From positions 310,001-374,000 of the forward strand of contig CBDFKK010000008.1 of NCBI GenBank assembly GCA_965248815.1: DNA of 64,000 nucleotides, given 5' to 3'. The translations under genes and the position numbers were made by a program. Source of the DNA: CBDFKK01 sp965248815 (lineage in GTDB: Bacteria > Pseudomonadota > Alphaproteobacteria > SMXP01). This document shows, one piece after another, positions 45,423 through 53,927 of the stretch. The notes under the pieces were generated by a model. The model saw only the letters and a program-made list of their open reading frames with translations. It was not told the DNA's origin and ran no database searches. Numbering within the stretch: position 1 is the stretch's first letter; each line of letters opens with the position of its first letter.

Positions 45423-46454
45423 TTATTCTTGTGGCCGTCCGTTTCCGTCTGCCGATGCGCCTTGCGCGGCATAGGCGGCCTTGCCTTGCACGATCAGCTC
45501 AAGCAGTTCGGCGGAGCGCCCGCCGATGGACTCAAGCATGCGCTGGCGAACATTCGCTGTCGCACTCTTCCATTCGGCGCGTGTCGCGTCATCAAGATCA
45601 TGAAACGTAACACCCCCTTCTTCGCCGCGGGCACGTGCCGCATCGAAAAAATCACGTGCCACTTGGCGAGTGATCTCTCCGGGGGGAAAGGATTGATCCA
45701 GCGTATCTCTAATGTCCTCGGATTGGCGCTCCCACCACTGACGATTGACGATGAAAAGCGCCGGTAAATAGGAATGGTCCGTCAACGTGAAATGCGGAGC
45801 CTCCTCGTCGAGGCCGGTTCCGACATAGGTGATGATAAGGCCCTCACTCCCAACAAACATGCCCGTTTGCAGCGAAGGCAGTGTGTCCGGAGCATACGTA
45901 AAGATGAGATCGGCGCCCAAAGCTTCGAAAAAGAATTGCGACGATTTGCTGGCCGATGCGCGAAGCCGAATGTCTTTGACATTCGCGGGGGTCAGAATGG
46001 GTGTGCGGGCATAGATCCCTAAGTAACCGAGATCGATCCATCTCAATAATGTTAAATCGTGCTCTGCCAGAAGCTGTTCAACGAAGTCGAAAGCGTAGTT
46101 CTCCATTGCGAAACTCGCCTCTTCCAGCGAGCTAAACAGGTATGGTGTCTCGACCATTGCGATCTCAGGCACAACGCGCGACAACGAAAGAGACGATATC
46201 GTCATCATATCGAGCCGGCCGCGGCGCACAGCACTCAACATTTCCTCTTCAGGGCCAACTTCACCGCGAATGTAGAGCTGAAGATCGATGTTCGCGCCGC
46301 TCGCGTCGACATTGTCTTTGAACTGCTCGAATATCACGCCCGATGGCGAGCCCTTAATAATGAATGCGCCGAAGCGCACGTCGAGCGCCAAAGCCGGTTG
46401 CAACCAGAACGCGGCGAAAATGAGACCAGCAAATAGAGCGTAGCTTTTCTTCAT
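45423..46454 (-). CDS. TRAP transporter solute-binding protein (orphan DctP)
   Basis: A 343-residue periplasmic protein with a signal peptide (KKSYALFAGLIFAAFWLQPALA) and the DctP fold: EEEMLSAVRRGRLDMMTISS, DIRLRASASKSSQFFFEALG and FIVNRQWWERQS. It binds an organic acid or similar solute. No DctQ or DctM gene is near, so it may use the membrane parts of another TRAP system. The start at 46454 was chosen for its signal peptide. Confidence 0.82.
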   Translation of the reverse strand: MKKSYALFAGLIFAAFWLQPALALDVRFGAFIIKGSPSGVIFEQFKDNVDASGANIDLQLYIRGEVGPEEEMLSAVRRGRLDMMTISSLSLSRVVPEIAMVETPYLFSSLEEASFAMENYAFDFVEQLLAEHDLTLLRWIDLGYLGIYARTPILTPANVKDIRLRASASKSSQFFFEALGADLIFTYAPDTLPSLQTGMFVGSEGLIITYVGTGLDEEAPHFTLTDHSYLPALFIVNRQWWERQSEDIRDTLDQSFPPGEITRQVARDFFDAARARGEEGGVTFHDLDDATRAEWKSATANVRQRMLESIGGRSAELLELIVQGKAAYAAQGASADGNGRPQE

Positions 46455-46475
46455 AGCGCACAATCCATATTCGGC

Positions 46476-46548
46476 GTCATCCCGGATCCTAAGGTTCGCC
46501 CACCAAAAACCCAAAGGGTTTTTGGGCTCACCTAACGTCCGGAATGAC
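46476..46548. repeat. Palindromic repeat element, intergenic
   Basis: Outer arms GTCATCCCGGAT and GTCCGGAATGAC enclose a perfect inner hairpin CCAAAAACCC-AAA-GGGTTTTTGG (46503-46525). Its arms and layout match the elements at 62951-63122. It lies between the dctP-like and gntR genes and could also act as a bidirectional terminator. Confidence 0.7.
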
Positions 46549-46565
46549 ACGGAGGGCTAGTATGA

Positions 46566-47330
46566 TCAGCCGATCGGGACCCATCGGGGTGCGTCGCTGG
46601 TGCGGCCACGGGACAGGGTTAAACGATATTCGTATTTATCCGGGCGGTAGTAAGATTCGAAATATTCAATCGCCTGTCCTTTCTCATTGCGCGAAAGACG
46701 CGTCATGTGAATAAGTGGGCTTCCTATAGCGACATTGAGGTGCCGTGCGTGCTCCTCAGTCGCCGCTGCTGCCGTCAGAGACTGCTCGGCAACGCTGGGC
46801 ATCACGCTGGCGCCTTCTAGAACCATTAAGAGTGGCCGATTGCCAAGATCGCGCTTGCTTAAATGCTTAGCCATCGCCTCGGGTACATAACTGCGCATAA
46901 AGGCAAAGGGATCTTTCTTGAGTCTTCTTACTCGTGTTACGCGCAAAACGTTTTGGCCAAAATTCTGTTCATTGGTGTTCAGGAAGGCCGGTGTCGGTAA
47001 AACTTCAAATTCCAACAGCTTGGCTTGCGTCTGCAATCCGACGCTGATGAGGTTTTCATAAAGTCCGCTGATATTGGCGCGGTCGTTCGCGGGCTTTGCA
47101 ATGGGATACGTACCCTTGCCGCGAACCCGTTCAACGAGACCCTCTTTTTCAAGAGCCGCTAGTGTTTTGCGAATGGTCACTCGCGACACACCGAATTGCT
47201 CGCGTAGTGGCTCCTCGCCGGGCAAAGCCACGCCGGGTTCGAATTGCCCTTCCAGCAATTGTTGGCGCAACACCAAATAGACCTGGTGATAAAGCGGCAC
47301 AGCGCTTTTTGGGTTTACAGCAAACGTCAC
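46566..47330 (-). CDS. GntR family regulator, HutC/UTRA type
   Basis: A 254-residue repressor-like protein. The N-terminal winged helix is HQVYLVLRQQLLEGQFEPG then LREQFGVSRVTIRKTLAALE. The UTRA ligand domain follows (residues ~85-245; for example HMTRLSRNEKGQAIEYFESYY), as in HutC. It likely senses a pathway metabolite. It is divergent from the HpaB-type monooxygenase operon, and a palindrome of GntR type lies between. Confidence 0.9.
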   Translation of the reverse strand: MTFAVNPKSAVPLYHQVYLVLRQQLLEGQFEPGVALPGEEPLREQFGVSRVTIRKTLAALEKEGLVERVRGKGTYPIAKPANDRANISGLYENLISVGLQTQAKLLEFEVLPTPAFLNTNEQNFGQNVLRVTRVRRLKKDPFAFMRSYVPEAMAKHLSKRDLGNRPLLMVLEGASVMPSVAEQSLTAAAATEEHARHLNVAIGSPLIHMTRLSRNEKGQAIEYFESYYRPDKYEYRLTLSRGRTSDAPRWVPIG

Positions 47331-47349
47331 TTTGACTCCTCAAATCACC

Positions 47350-47367
47350 TGTATTAGATATAATACA
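47350..47367. promoter_or_regulatory. Candidate GntR operator
   Basis: TGTATTAGATATAATACA is an imperfect palindrome with TGTATTA/TAATACA arms. It lies 20 bp before the gntR start and 47 bp before the hydroxylase start, a good position for a shared operator that represses both genes. The assignment to this GntR protein is inferred from location. Confidence 0.55.
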
Positions 47368-47413
47368 AGTTGGAGGCGCTGGCAAAGCGCCATTTAGAAG
47401 GGGTTTCATCAAG

Positions 47414-48895
47414 TTGCGCACAGGACAGGACTTTCTCGAGTCCCTGAAAGACGGCCGCGTCGTCTATGTCGGTGGCGACCGCGTGGACGACGTCACGACG
47501 CACCCTGCGTTTCAGGGCGCAGCAAAAACGTTTGCCAATCTCTTTGACTTCAAAGCGGACCCGGCCAACCACGACTTCATGAGCTATGAGGAAAACGGCC
47601 AACGGCACGCCATGTATTATTTGATGCCGCGCACAGCTGACGATCTGCTCAAACGGTCGACCTGTCACCGTGCCATCGCCGAACAAACTTTAGGCCTCAT
47701 GGGCCGCAGTCCCGATCACGTTTCGGGTTTTGTTACTGCACTCGCGATGCACCCAGAAGTCCTCGATCAATTCGGACAGAACTTTTCGACCAACATTGTC
47801 GACTATTACAAACATCTACGCGACAACGATCTCTATGCGACCTATGCAGTGCACCCGGCAAGCCAATCCAAGAGCCAAAAGTCATTCGGCGAAAACAAAG
47901 GGCGTCAAGCGGTGATGCGGGTGACCGACGAAGACGACAAAGGCGTCACCCTCAACGGTATGAAAATGCTAGCGACAGCCGGCATTTATTGTGACGACGT
48001 GTGGATCGGCAATTTGACGCCGCTCGCCGAGGACCGAAAGAAAGAAGCCATCACATGCGCCATCCCCATGAACACGCCTGGTCTTACTATATGGGCACGC
48101 AAGCCCATGGAGCTCTACGCGCAGAATGAGTTTGACTCGCCGTTGGCCTCGCGCTTTGACGAAAGCGACGTCATGCTCATTTTCGAAGACGTGCACGTGC
48201 CGTGGGAGCGGGTGTTCGTTCACGATCAGCCGGACCATTCGCGCGAAATTTATCTTATTACGGCGGCGCATTCCTTCGGAAATCATCAGTCCAATGTCCG
48301 CGCCCATGCCAAAATTCAATTTCTAGCCGGGCTCATTCACAAAGTCACCGTGTCCGCGGGCGTCAACAAGATTCCAGTCGTCGCTGAAACCCTCGGCCGT
48401 CTTGCCGCAATGGAAGCCGCCCTCGCAGGTATGATCGCCGGTCAAATTCAGGATCACGAAAAGCTCGACGGCGGCTATGTCAATTACAATCGACGCTATA
48501 TGGCGGCGGCGCTCAATTGGTGTCAGGAGCACTACCCCATTATTGTTGGTATGCTGCGCGAACTTTCCGGTGGCAGCGTGTTTCAAATGCCGGCCGACAT
48601 CTCCGTGCTCGGTAATGCAGACACGCGCGATCGCTTTCTCGATTATTGGCAGACCGACAATGAAACGGCAATTGAGCGTGTCAAACTTTACAAGCTTGCT
48701 TGGGAAATGTTCGGGTCCGAATTCGGCAATCGGCACACCCAATACGAAAACTTTTATGCCGGCCCTTCATTTATTGTGCGCGGCCATAGCGCGCGCTATG
48801 CCCCCTGGGACAAGTTCGACAAGATCGTCGAAGACCTCATGGGCGAGATCAACGTACCCGCTGAGTATACCGCTGCTTCCAAAGCCGGCGAGTAG
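47414..48895 (+). CDS. HpaB-family flavin-dependent monooxygenase
   Basis: A 493-residue protein of the 4-hydroxyphenylacetate 3-monooxygenase (HpaB/PvcC) family, which uses reduced FAD to hydroxylate aromatic rings. Blocks include TCHRAIAEQTLGLMGRSPDH near the N-terminus, ATAGIYCDDVWIG, FEDVHVPWERVFVH, and GGSVFQMPADIS. The substrate is unknown. No flavin reductase (HpaC) gene is near. The start is TTG at 47414. The isomerase-like gene follows after 59 bp, opening a probable four-gene operon. Confidence 0.87.
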   Translation: MRTGQDFLESLKDGRVVYVGGDRVDDVTTHPAFQGAAKTFANLFDFKADPANHDFMSYEENGQRHAMYYLMPRTADDLLKRSTCHRAIAEQTLGLMGRSPDHVSGFVTALAMHPEVLDQFGQNFSTNIVDYYKHLRDNDLYATYAVHPASQSKSQKSFGENKGRQAVMRVTDEDDKGVTLNGMKMLATAGIYCDDVWIGNLTPLAEDRKKEAITCAIPMNTPGLTIWARKPMELYAQNEFDSPLASRFDESDVMLIFEDVHVPWERVFVHDQPDHSREIYLITAAHSFGNHQSNVRAHAKIQFLAGLIHKVTVSAGVNKIPVVAETLGRLAAMEAALAGMIAGQIQDHEKLDGGYVNYNRRYMAAALNWCQEHYPIIVGMLRELSGGSVFQMPADISVLGNADTRDRFLDYWQTDNETAIERVKLYKLAWEMFGSEFGNRHTQYENFYAGPSFIVRGHSARYAPWDKFDKIVEDLMGEINVPAEYTAASKAGE

Positions 48896-48954
48896 AATGA
48901 CGGGGCACGCATTTTTGTTGTAGCGTCATCCCGAAGCGAAGGGAGATGCAGAAC

Positions 48955-49725
48955 ATGGCGGGAAGAAGTTACGGGTCAAAAGGGCGCGTGGGAATTGGCG
49001 CGCCTCAGGCCAACCCTACGGTGGAGCCAGAAATGCGCCTGCTCCTGCCGCCCGATATCGCAATGTATACAACAAGGCTGACGAGCCCCTCTCCCGATGC
49101 GCGCACGCGCACCCTCGAATATTTCAACCGGCTGCCCGAGTATCTGAACAATTTTGCCAGTCTTGAGCTCGACGCGTTCGGCTTTGCCTGTACGGGCTCA
49201 AGTTACTTAGTCGGCCGCACTGCCGAAGACGATATGAGGGACAGGCTGGAACAGGAGCGCGGCTACCCGATCATCACGGCCACACATGCCATTCGCGTGG
49301 GACTTGAAGATCTCGGCGCCAATCGCATTGCGATTGTTGCACCTTATCCCGACTGGCTGGTGGAAGCGAGCCACGCCTATTGGCAGGCAGCAGGCTATAT
49401 AATTAGCGAAACCCGCCAAGTCGATATTGGATCGATGGACACAGTCCACATTTACGATTTGGAGTTCGGGCCGGCCAACGAAGCCGCCCGCGCCGTCGAC
49501 ACGTCAGCCTGCGATTGCATCCTGATGACCGGCACCGGCATGCCCAGCCTGCCGACCATTCGAAACTTGCAAAGTGAAATTAGTGTGCCCTTGCTTTCGT
49601 CTAATCTGTGTATCGCGTGGGCGCTTTTGCAATCACTCAAGTTAGACCCGACTGAGGGACCGCTCTCCGACGAACTTGCACGCCATTCACTCATCAATGG
49701 CTGGCAGAATCGTATTGATGCTTAG
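48955..49725 (+). CDS. Maleate isomerase/Asp-Glu racemase superfamily protein
   Basis: A 256-residue protein similar to maleate cis-trans isomerases and arylmalonate decarboxylases. The N-terminal RVGIGAPQANPTVEPEM and the first catalytic cysteine block (GFACTGSSYLVG) match. The second block reads LMTGTGMPSLP, where maleate isomerases have a cysteine (ACVQMPSLP), so the second active-site Cys is Gly here. That suggests altered chemistry. The ATG at 48955 is better spaced from the AAGGGAG site than that at 48946. The next gene starts 10 bp after the stop. Confidence 0.8.
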   Translation: MAGRSYGSKGRVGIGAPQANPTVEPEMRLLLPPDIAMYTTRLTSPSPDARTRTLEYFNRLPEYLNNFASLELDAFGFACTGSSYLVGRTAEDDMRDRLEQERGYPIITATHAIRVGLEDLGANRIAIVAPYPDWLVEASHAYWQAAGYIISETRQVDIGSMDTVHIYDLEFGPANEAARAVDTSACDCILMTGTGMPSLPTIRNLQSEISVPLLSSNLCIAWALLQSLKLDPTEGPLSDELARHSLINGWQNRIDA

Positions 49726-49735
49726 TTGGGCCGTC

Positions 49736-51115
49736 ATGAAATTTTACAAAATTCACTGCCACCCCTTATTTCAATATTCAGGTCGGTGTGGCCTTTCGCT
49801 CATTCTATTCTTGCTATTGAGCGCCTGTGCGGCAAGGCCGCCTATGGAATCCCACGTCGTTCTCGTGTCCATCGATGGGTTGCGGCCGGAGATTTATCTT
49901 GATCCTAAGGAGCAAGATGTTTCCGTCCCCAACCTGCAAGCGCTGATGGCACGCGGCACATACGCGCAAGCTATGACAAGCGTGTTCCCGTCCATGACGA
50001 TGCCGGCGCACGCAACACTTGTAACGGGTAGCCATCCGGCAACACATGGTATCTACAACAATAATTCTATGGACGGACGCCCTCACGTCGATGCCGCGGA
50101 CATCCAAGCTCAAACCATTTGGCAAGACGCGGCCGAAGAGGGTCTCAGCTCAGCCAGCGTCTTCTGGCCCACAAGCCTGGGAGCCGACGTCGACTATCTC
50201 ATCGCCTTGCCGTTTTCTAAGCCGGGAGAAGACTTAAAGAGCCTTGTGAAAGAGGCTTCGACAATGGGTCTTGTTGACGAGCTCGAGGCCGGGCTGGGTC
50301 CGGTTGAAATTCGCGCCTTTCGCGAACCCAATTATTCCGAAATTGGCGACCAAGCGGCAGCCAACTTCGCGGCGCAACTTCTAAAAGACAAACAACTGAA
50401 TTTGTTGATCGTTCACTTTGCAGACGGGGACACCAAACAACATTTGGCCGGGCCCGATGCGGAGATCGTCAAGACGGCGTTCGAGACAATCGACGGATAT
50501 GTGGGAAAACTTGTTAAAGCTGCGGAGGACGCAGGGCTCGGCAAAACAACAACTTTCATCGTTGTCCGCGACCATGGCTTCGTAAACATCCACTCGGCCG
50601 TCAACGCGACGGCACTTCTGGCTGAGGCCGCTGCAATGGATGCCGACTGCGCCACACCAACCGGAACGGTTACTTCACGAGCGGCCGGCGGCTCGGCGGC
50701 AGTCTATTTAAACGATAACACAGACGTTGAATTGAAGGCGCAACTCTTGGAAAGCATTCCGAAACTGATCGAGGAACGCTACGCCAACATGGTCACCTTC
50801 ATCGGGCCAGATGAGCTTGCCGAATTGCACGGCTTTCCCGGCGCGCTCTTTGCGCTCTCCGCGGCCGACGGATATCTCATGACCGCGGCCCCAACCAGCG
50901 ACGTCATCGCGCCCTATTCGATGGTCAAAGGCATGCATGGACATGTCCCGACTATGCCGCAAATGGCGACGGGCTTCATCGCGGCAGGGCCGGCCATCCG
51001 CGAAAACTACATGGTGCCGCAATTGGAAATGATTGACGTGGCGCCCACCATCGCCCGCATTCTCGGTTTCGCCCTCGATGCCGATGGCGCGCCGGCGGAA
51101 GAACTCTTCAAGTGA
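49736..51115 (+). CDS. Alkaline phosphatase/phosphodiesterase-type lipoprotein
   Basis: A 459-residue protein of the type I phosphodiesterase/nucleotide pyrophosphatase family. A lipobox (LLSACAA) predicts membrane anchoring. The metal ligand VLVSIDGLRPEIYL and the nucleophile Thr in FPSMTMPAHATLVTG match the family, and later HFADGDTKQHLAGPD, VVRDHGF and MHGHVP supply further metal ligands. It cleaves a phosphodiester or phosphomonoester in the periplasm. It overlaps the next gene by four bases (GTGA). Confidence 0.88.
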   Translation: MKFYKIHCHPLFQYSGRCGLSLILFLLLSACAARPPMESHVVLVSIDGLRPEIYLDPKEQDVSVPNLQALMARGTYAQAMTSVFPSMTMPAHATLVTGSHPATHGIYNNNSMDGRPHVDAADIQAQTIWQDAAEEGLSSASVFWPTSLGADVDYLIALPFSKPGEDLKSLVKEASTMGLVDELEAGLGPVEIRAFREPNYSEIGDQAAANFAAQLLKDKQLNLLIVHFADGDTKQHLAGPDAEIVKTAFETIDGYVGKLVKAAEDAGLGKTTTFIVVRDHGFVNIHSAVNATALLAEAAAMDADCATPTGTVTSRAAGGSAAVYLNDNTDVELKAQLLESIPKLIEERYANMVTFIGPDELAELHGFPGALFALSAADGYLMTAAPTSDVIAPYSMVKGMHGHVPTMPQMATGFIAAGPAIRENYMVPQLEMIDVAPTIARILGFALDADGAPAEELFK

Positions 51116-51666
51116 GTACCTCGAAGCTGCCCACTGCCGTGACGCTCGCGCGGCTCATTCTCGGGCCAGCGTTCGTCTTCTGCTTTTACCTTGGCGTCAA
51201 CGCCTCAGATTATTTCTTTGTTTACGTTGGTGCAGTTGGCTATGCAGCCGCCGCACTCACCGATATGGCGGATGGCTATTTGGCGCGCCGGCTGAATAGC
51301 GTAACGTCCCTCGGCGCTCTCCTCGATCCAATTGTCGATATTGTGAACCGGACCACCGCGCTCGTCGCGCTAATCGCGCTCGGTATTGCGCCCTGGTGGT
51401 TCGGGCTCGCTTACGCGCTGTTGGTCGCACAATACGCCTTTGATATCTGGCGCCGGCGATCGTCAACGTTCGCTTTGCCAACGGCGCCGTATGGCAAATA
51501 TATCGCCGTCGCCTATGACGTGATGATCGCATTGTCCTTGCTGCAATTGGTAATCGTGCGCAGCCTGGCAGGACCCTATTTCATACCGAGTTTTCTGTAC
51601 ATTGGTCTCGCGGCAGCTACGACCTTATTTATCGCAAGCCGCAATCGGTCACTCATCGCCTCTTAA
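51112..51666 (+). CDS. CDP-alcohol phosphatidyltransferase family protein
   Basis: A 184-residue membrane enzyme with the exact motif DGYLAR-x8-G-x3-D-x3-D (DGYLARRLNSVTSLGALLD, then PIVD). It resembles the phosphatidylglycerophosphate synthase group by length and start (LPTAVTLARLILGPAFVF), but the headgroup acceptor is not known. The GTG start overlaps the preceding stop. A phosphodiesterase lipoprotein directly upstream suggests linked phospholipid headgroup turnover. Its last 18 bp overlap the convergent stub of the Pup-system-like gene. Confidence 0.83.
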   Translation: MSTSKLPTAVTLARLILGPAFVFCFYLGVNASDYFFVYVGAVGYAAAALTDMADGYLARRLNSVTSLGALLDPIVDIVNRTTALVALIALGIAPWWFGLAYALLVAQYAFDIWRRRSSTFALPTAPYGKYIAVAYDVMIALSLLQLVIVRSLAGPYFIPSFLYIGLAAATTLFIASRNRSLIAS

Positions 51667-52414
51667 AAACGCTGGCCTAAGCCGTCGCCGCAATATCGTG
51701 TTCTTATCCGGCACAGATCGTTTTGTAGTCCAGCGCTCTTCCGTTTCGAATACGTCTCGCAAGTCCAGATATCGGTCGTCGGCTCTGATAAACGTCCAAT
51801 CCGCGATAGCCATGCGAGCGGATGTGCCGTGCTCTCGAATCCAATCGCCCCGAATTTTTGCCCGTCCCCAAGGCGGCGGCTTGGTTTGCGCCTTTAAGAT
51901 TTCCGCTTCCGTGACTGGGTCGCGGTCAACGGTGCCCTCGCATTCCAATTCATGATAAATGCTGCGGACCTCTCCAATACGCATATCGTATTCCCACAAA
52001 CGATCGCGCACATCACTGAACGATAGGTAGTCGGCATAAGTCAGCTCCGGCTTTTTGATGACCTTCAATACTTCCTTGATTGCCGTAATGCCAAAGAAGT
52101 CCGCGTTGAGCTCATCCATCACCAAGTCAAAAGTCAAGCAGTTCATATTGCGCCTTAAACATTTAAAAGAGGTAATCAATTCGGCGCGCTTAAGAAATAG
52201 AGTCCAAGCGTCAAGCTGATGCTGCGACAGCGGTGCCTCACCGTTGATATAATCGCCGAACAACCTTTTCTTCAAAACCCAATCGAGTTTGGAAACAAGG
52301 CTTTCCCAGTCTCCGGACTCCAAACTTACCAGCACATGCTCCCATGACTTGCAGGCGGCCTCCATCCAGGTTGGCAGCAAACCCTTGCGCACGGCGCGCC
52401 AGACTTGATCCAAA
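51649..52414 (-). pseudogene. PafA/Dop-like (Pup ligase/depupylase) C-terminal stub
   Basis: About 255 codons remain of a larger protein cut at its 5' side by IS-B (52415). LVSKLDWVLKKRLFGDYI resembles the LDWxxKxxLL block, and YADYLSFSDVRDRLWEYDMR with KPPPWGRAKIRGDWIREHG and ADWTFIRADD resembles the C-terminal part of Pup ligase PafA and deamidase/depupylase Dop (the DLQYxDVR and PPxxTRAxxRG blocks). An extra ~60 residues sit between. The ATP-binding half is missing, so the stub should be inactive. Family placement is by eye and moderate. Confidence 0.55.
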
Positions 52415-52488
52415 TGTCCGTCATCAGATAAATTGGAACAGATTTCGGTTTGAGCTAGCGGAGTATATGGCTCATCTGTTGTATCAGT

Positions 52489-53469
52489 TTAAGCAGCGGC
52501 TTTGCTGTGTTGCAAGCGCCGATGCTCGATCGTTTTTCGCTTGATCCTTTCTCTTTGCAATAGAATGGTTTGGCCGCGCCCAAAGTAAACATCTGCGGGC
52601 GTGAGGTTTTGCAGACTCTCGTGATAGCGCTGGTGATTGTAGTGACCCACGAACTCATCGATCTGCGCTTCAAGATCGCCAGGTAGGTAATAGTTTTCCA
52701 GCAAGATGCGGTTCTTGAGCGTTTGATGCCAACGCTCGATTTTGCCTTGCGTTTGCGGATGATACGGCGCGCCGCGAACATGCCTCATGCCTTGATCATC
52801 CATCCAGTCAGCAAGATCGCCGGCAATATAACTTGAACCATTGTCAGATAGCAGACGCGGCTTGTGTGCGACATTTGCCTGATCGCAACCCGATGCCTCC
52901 AGAGCCATTTCCAACGTATCAGTGACGTCTTCAGCTCTCATCGTGGTGCACAGCTTCCACGCAATGATGTAGCGCGAGAAGTCATCAAGAATCGTAGAGA
53001 GATAAAACCAGCCCCAGCCGATGACCTTGAGGTAGGTGAAGTCGGTCTGCCACATTTGATTTGGCGCCGTGGTCTTGTCGCGGAACTCATTGGCAGCCTT
53101 GATGACCACGAAGGCCGGGCTGGTAATCAGATCAAGAGCTTTGAGCAGGCGATACACTGAAGCTTCGGATACAAAATAGCTTTGCGTATCAGTGAACCGC
53201 ACTGCCAACTCGCGCGGGCTCAGTTCCGGTTCCTGAAGAGCCATATCGACGATCCGCTCTCGAATATCATCGGGGATGCGGTTCCACACGCGTTTTGGCT
53301 TGGGAGACCGGTCTTCCAATGCTTGTACGCCACCACGCAAATACCGGTCGTACCATCGGTAAAACGTCGTTGCCGGGATGCCGAGCTTGTCCAGCGTCCG
53401 CAGCACCGGGAGATGGGATCGCTCGACTAGGCGGATGATCTCGAGCTTCTCCGATGCGGGGTATCTCAT
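52489..53469 (-). CDS. IS-B transposase OrfB
   Basis: A 326-residue transposase with an N-terminal HTH region (TLDKLGIPATTFYRWYDRYL) and an integrase core: WQTDFTYLK, LSDNGSSY and GKIERWHQTLK give the D, D and E residues. The end is NHQRYHESLQNLTPADVYFG. It appears intact. Confidence 0.94.
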   Translation of the reverse strand: MRYPASEKLEIIRLVERSHLPVLRTLDKLGIPATTFYRWYDRYLRGGVQALEDRSPKPKRVWNRIPDDIRERIVDMALQEPELSPRELAVRFTDTQSYFVSEASVYRLLKALDLITSPAFVVIKAANEFRDKTTAPNQMWQTDFTYLKVIGWGWFYLSTILDDFSRYIIAWKLCTTMRAEDVTDTLEMALEASGCDQANVAHKPRLLSDNGSSYIAGDLADWMDDQGMRHVRGAPYHPQTQGKIERWHQTLKNRILLENYYLPGDLEAQIDEFVGHYNHQRYHESLQNLTPADVYFGRGQTILLQRERIKRKTIEHRRLQHSKAAA

Positions 53470-53840
53470 GCGCCGTCTCCCCCATCCCCGATCATGCTTT
53501 TTTTAAGCAGCCGGTTCTCCAGCACCTGTTCGGCAAGCGCTTCCTTGAGGTCATGCCTCTCGCGGCGCAGGTCCTTGACCTCGCCCGAGGACGCCTGGCG
53601 GGCGGTATCCCCCGAAAGCCGCTTCTTGCCGGCTTCCAGGAACTCCTTCGACCAGCTGTAGTAGAGGCTCTCGGCGATCCCTTCCCGACGGCACAGCTCG
53701 GCGATGCTGTCCTCGCCGCGCAGGCCCGAGAGCACAATCCGGATCTTCTCTTCAGCTGAATATTGCTTGCGCGTCTTGCGCCGGATGTCCCGTACCGCCG
53801 TCTCGGCGCCGTCCTTCAAACTCATGGATTTCTGGATCAT
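53466..53840 (-). CDS. IS-B transposase OrfA
   Basis: A 124-residue OrfA-type HTH protein: RKQYSAEEKIRIVLSGLRGE, LCRREGIAESLYYSWSKEFL, then a coiled-coil tail (RRERHDLKEALAEQVLENRL). It overlaps orfB by ATGA (53466-53469). Confidence 0.92.
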   Translation of the reverse strand: MIQKSMSLKDGAETAVRDIRRKTRKQYSAEEKIRIVLSGLRGEDSIAELCRREGIAESLYYSWSKEFLEAGKKRLSGDTARQASSGEVKDLRRERHDLKEALAEQVLENRLLKKSMIGDGGDGA

Positions 53841-53927
53841 CTGCGTTCCCTTCGGTCACGACGATGAGCCAGAAATCCTCCGTTACACAATCAACTCCAT
53901 CTGTCCCACAGGCGCTGATGTCAGACA

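Larger units (their letters stand above)
52415..53927 (-). mobile_element. IS3-family element IS-B
   Basis: A 1513-bp element with imperfect inverted ends TGTCCGTCATCAG (left) and TGTCTGACATCAG (right, reverse complement), plus later matching GGxACAGAT. It carries orfA and orfB overlapping by four bases. The left side interrupts the PafA/Dop-like gene; the right side joins IS-A copy 3 at its first truncated base (53928). Flanks AAA and AGC are not a target duplication, so one side has been lost. Confidence 0.9.
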
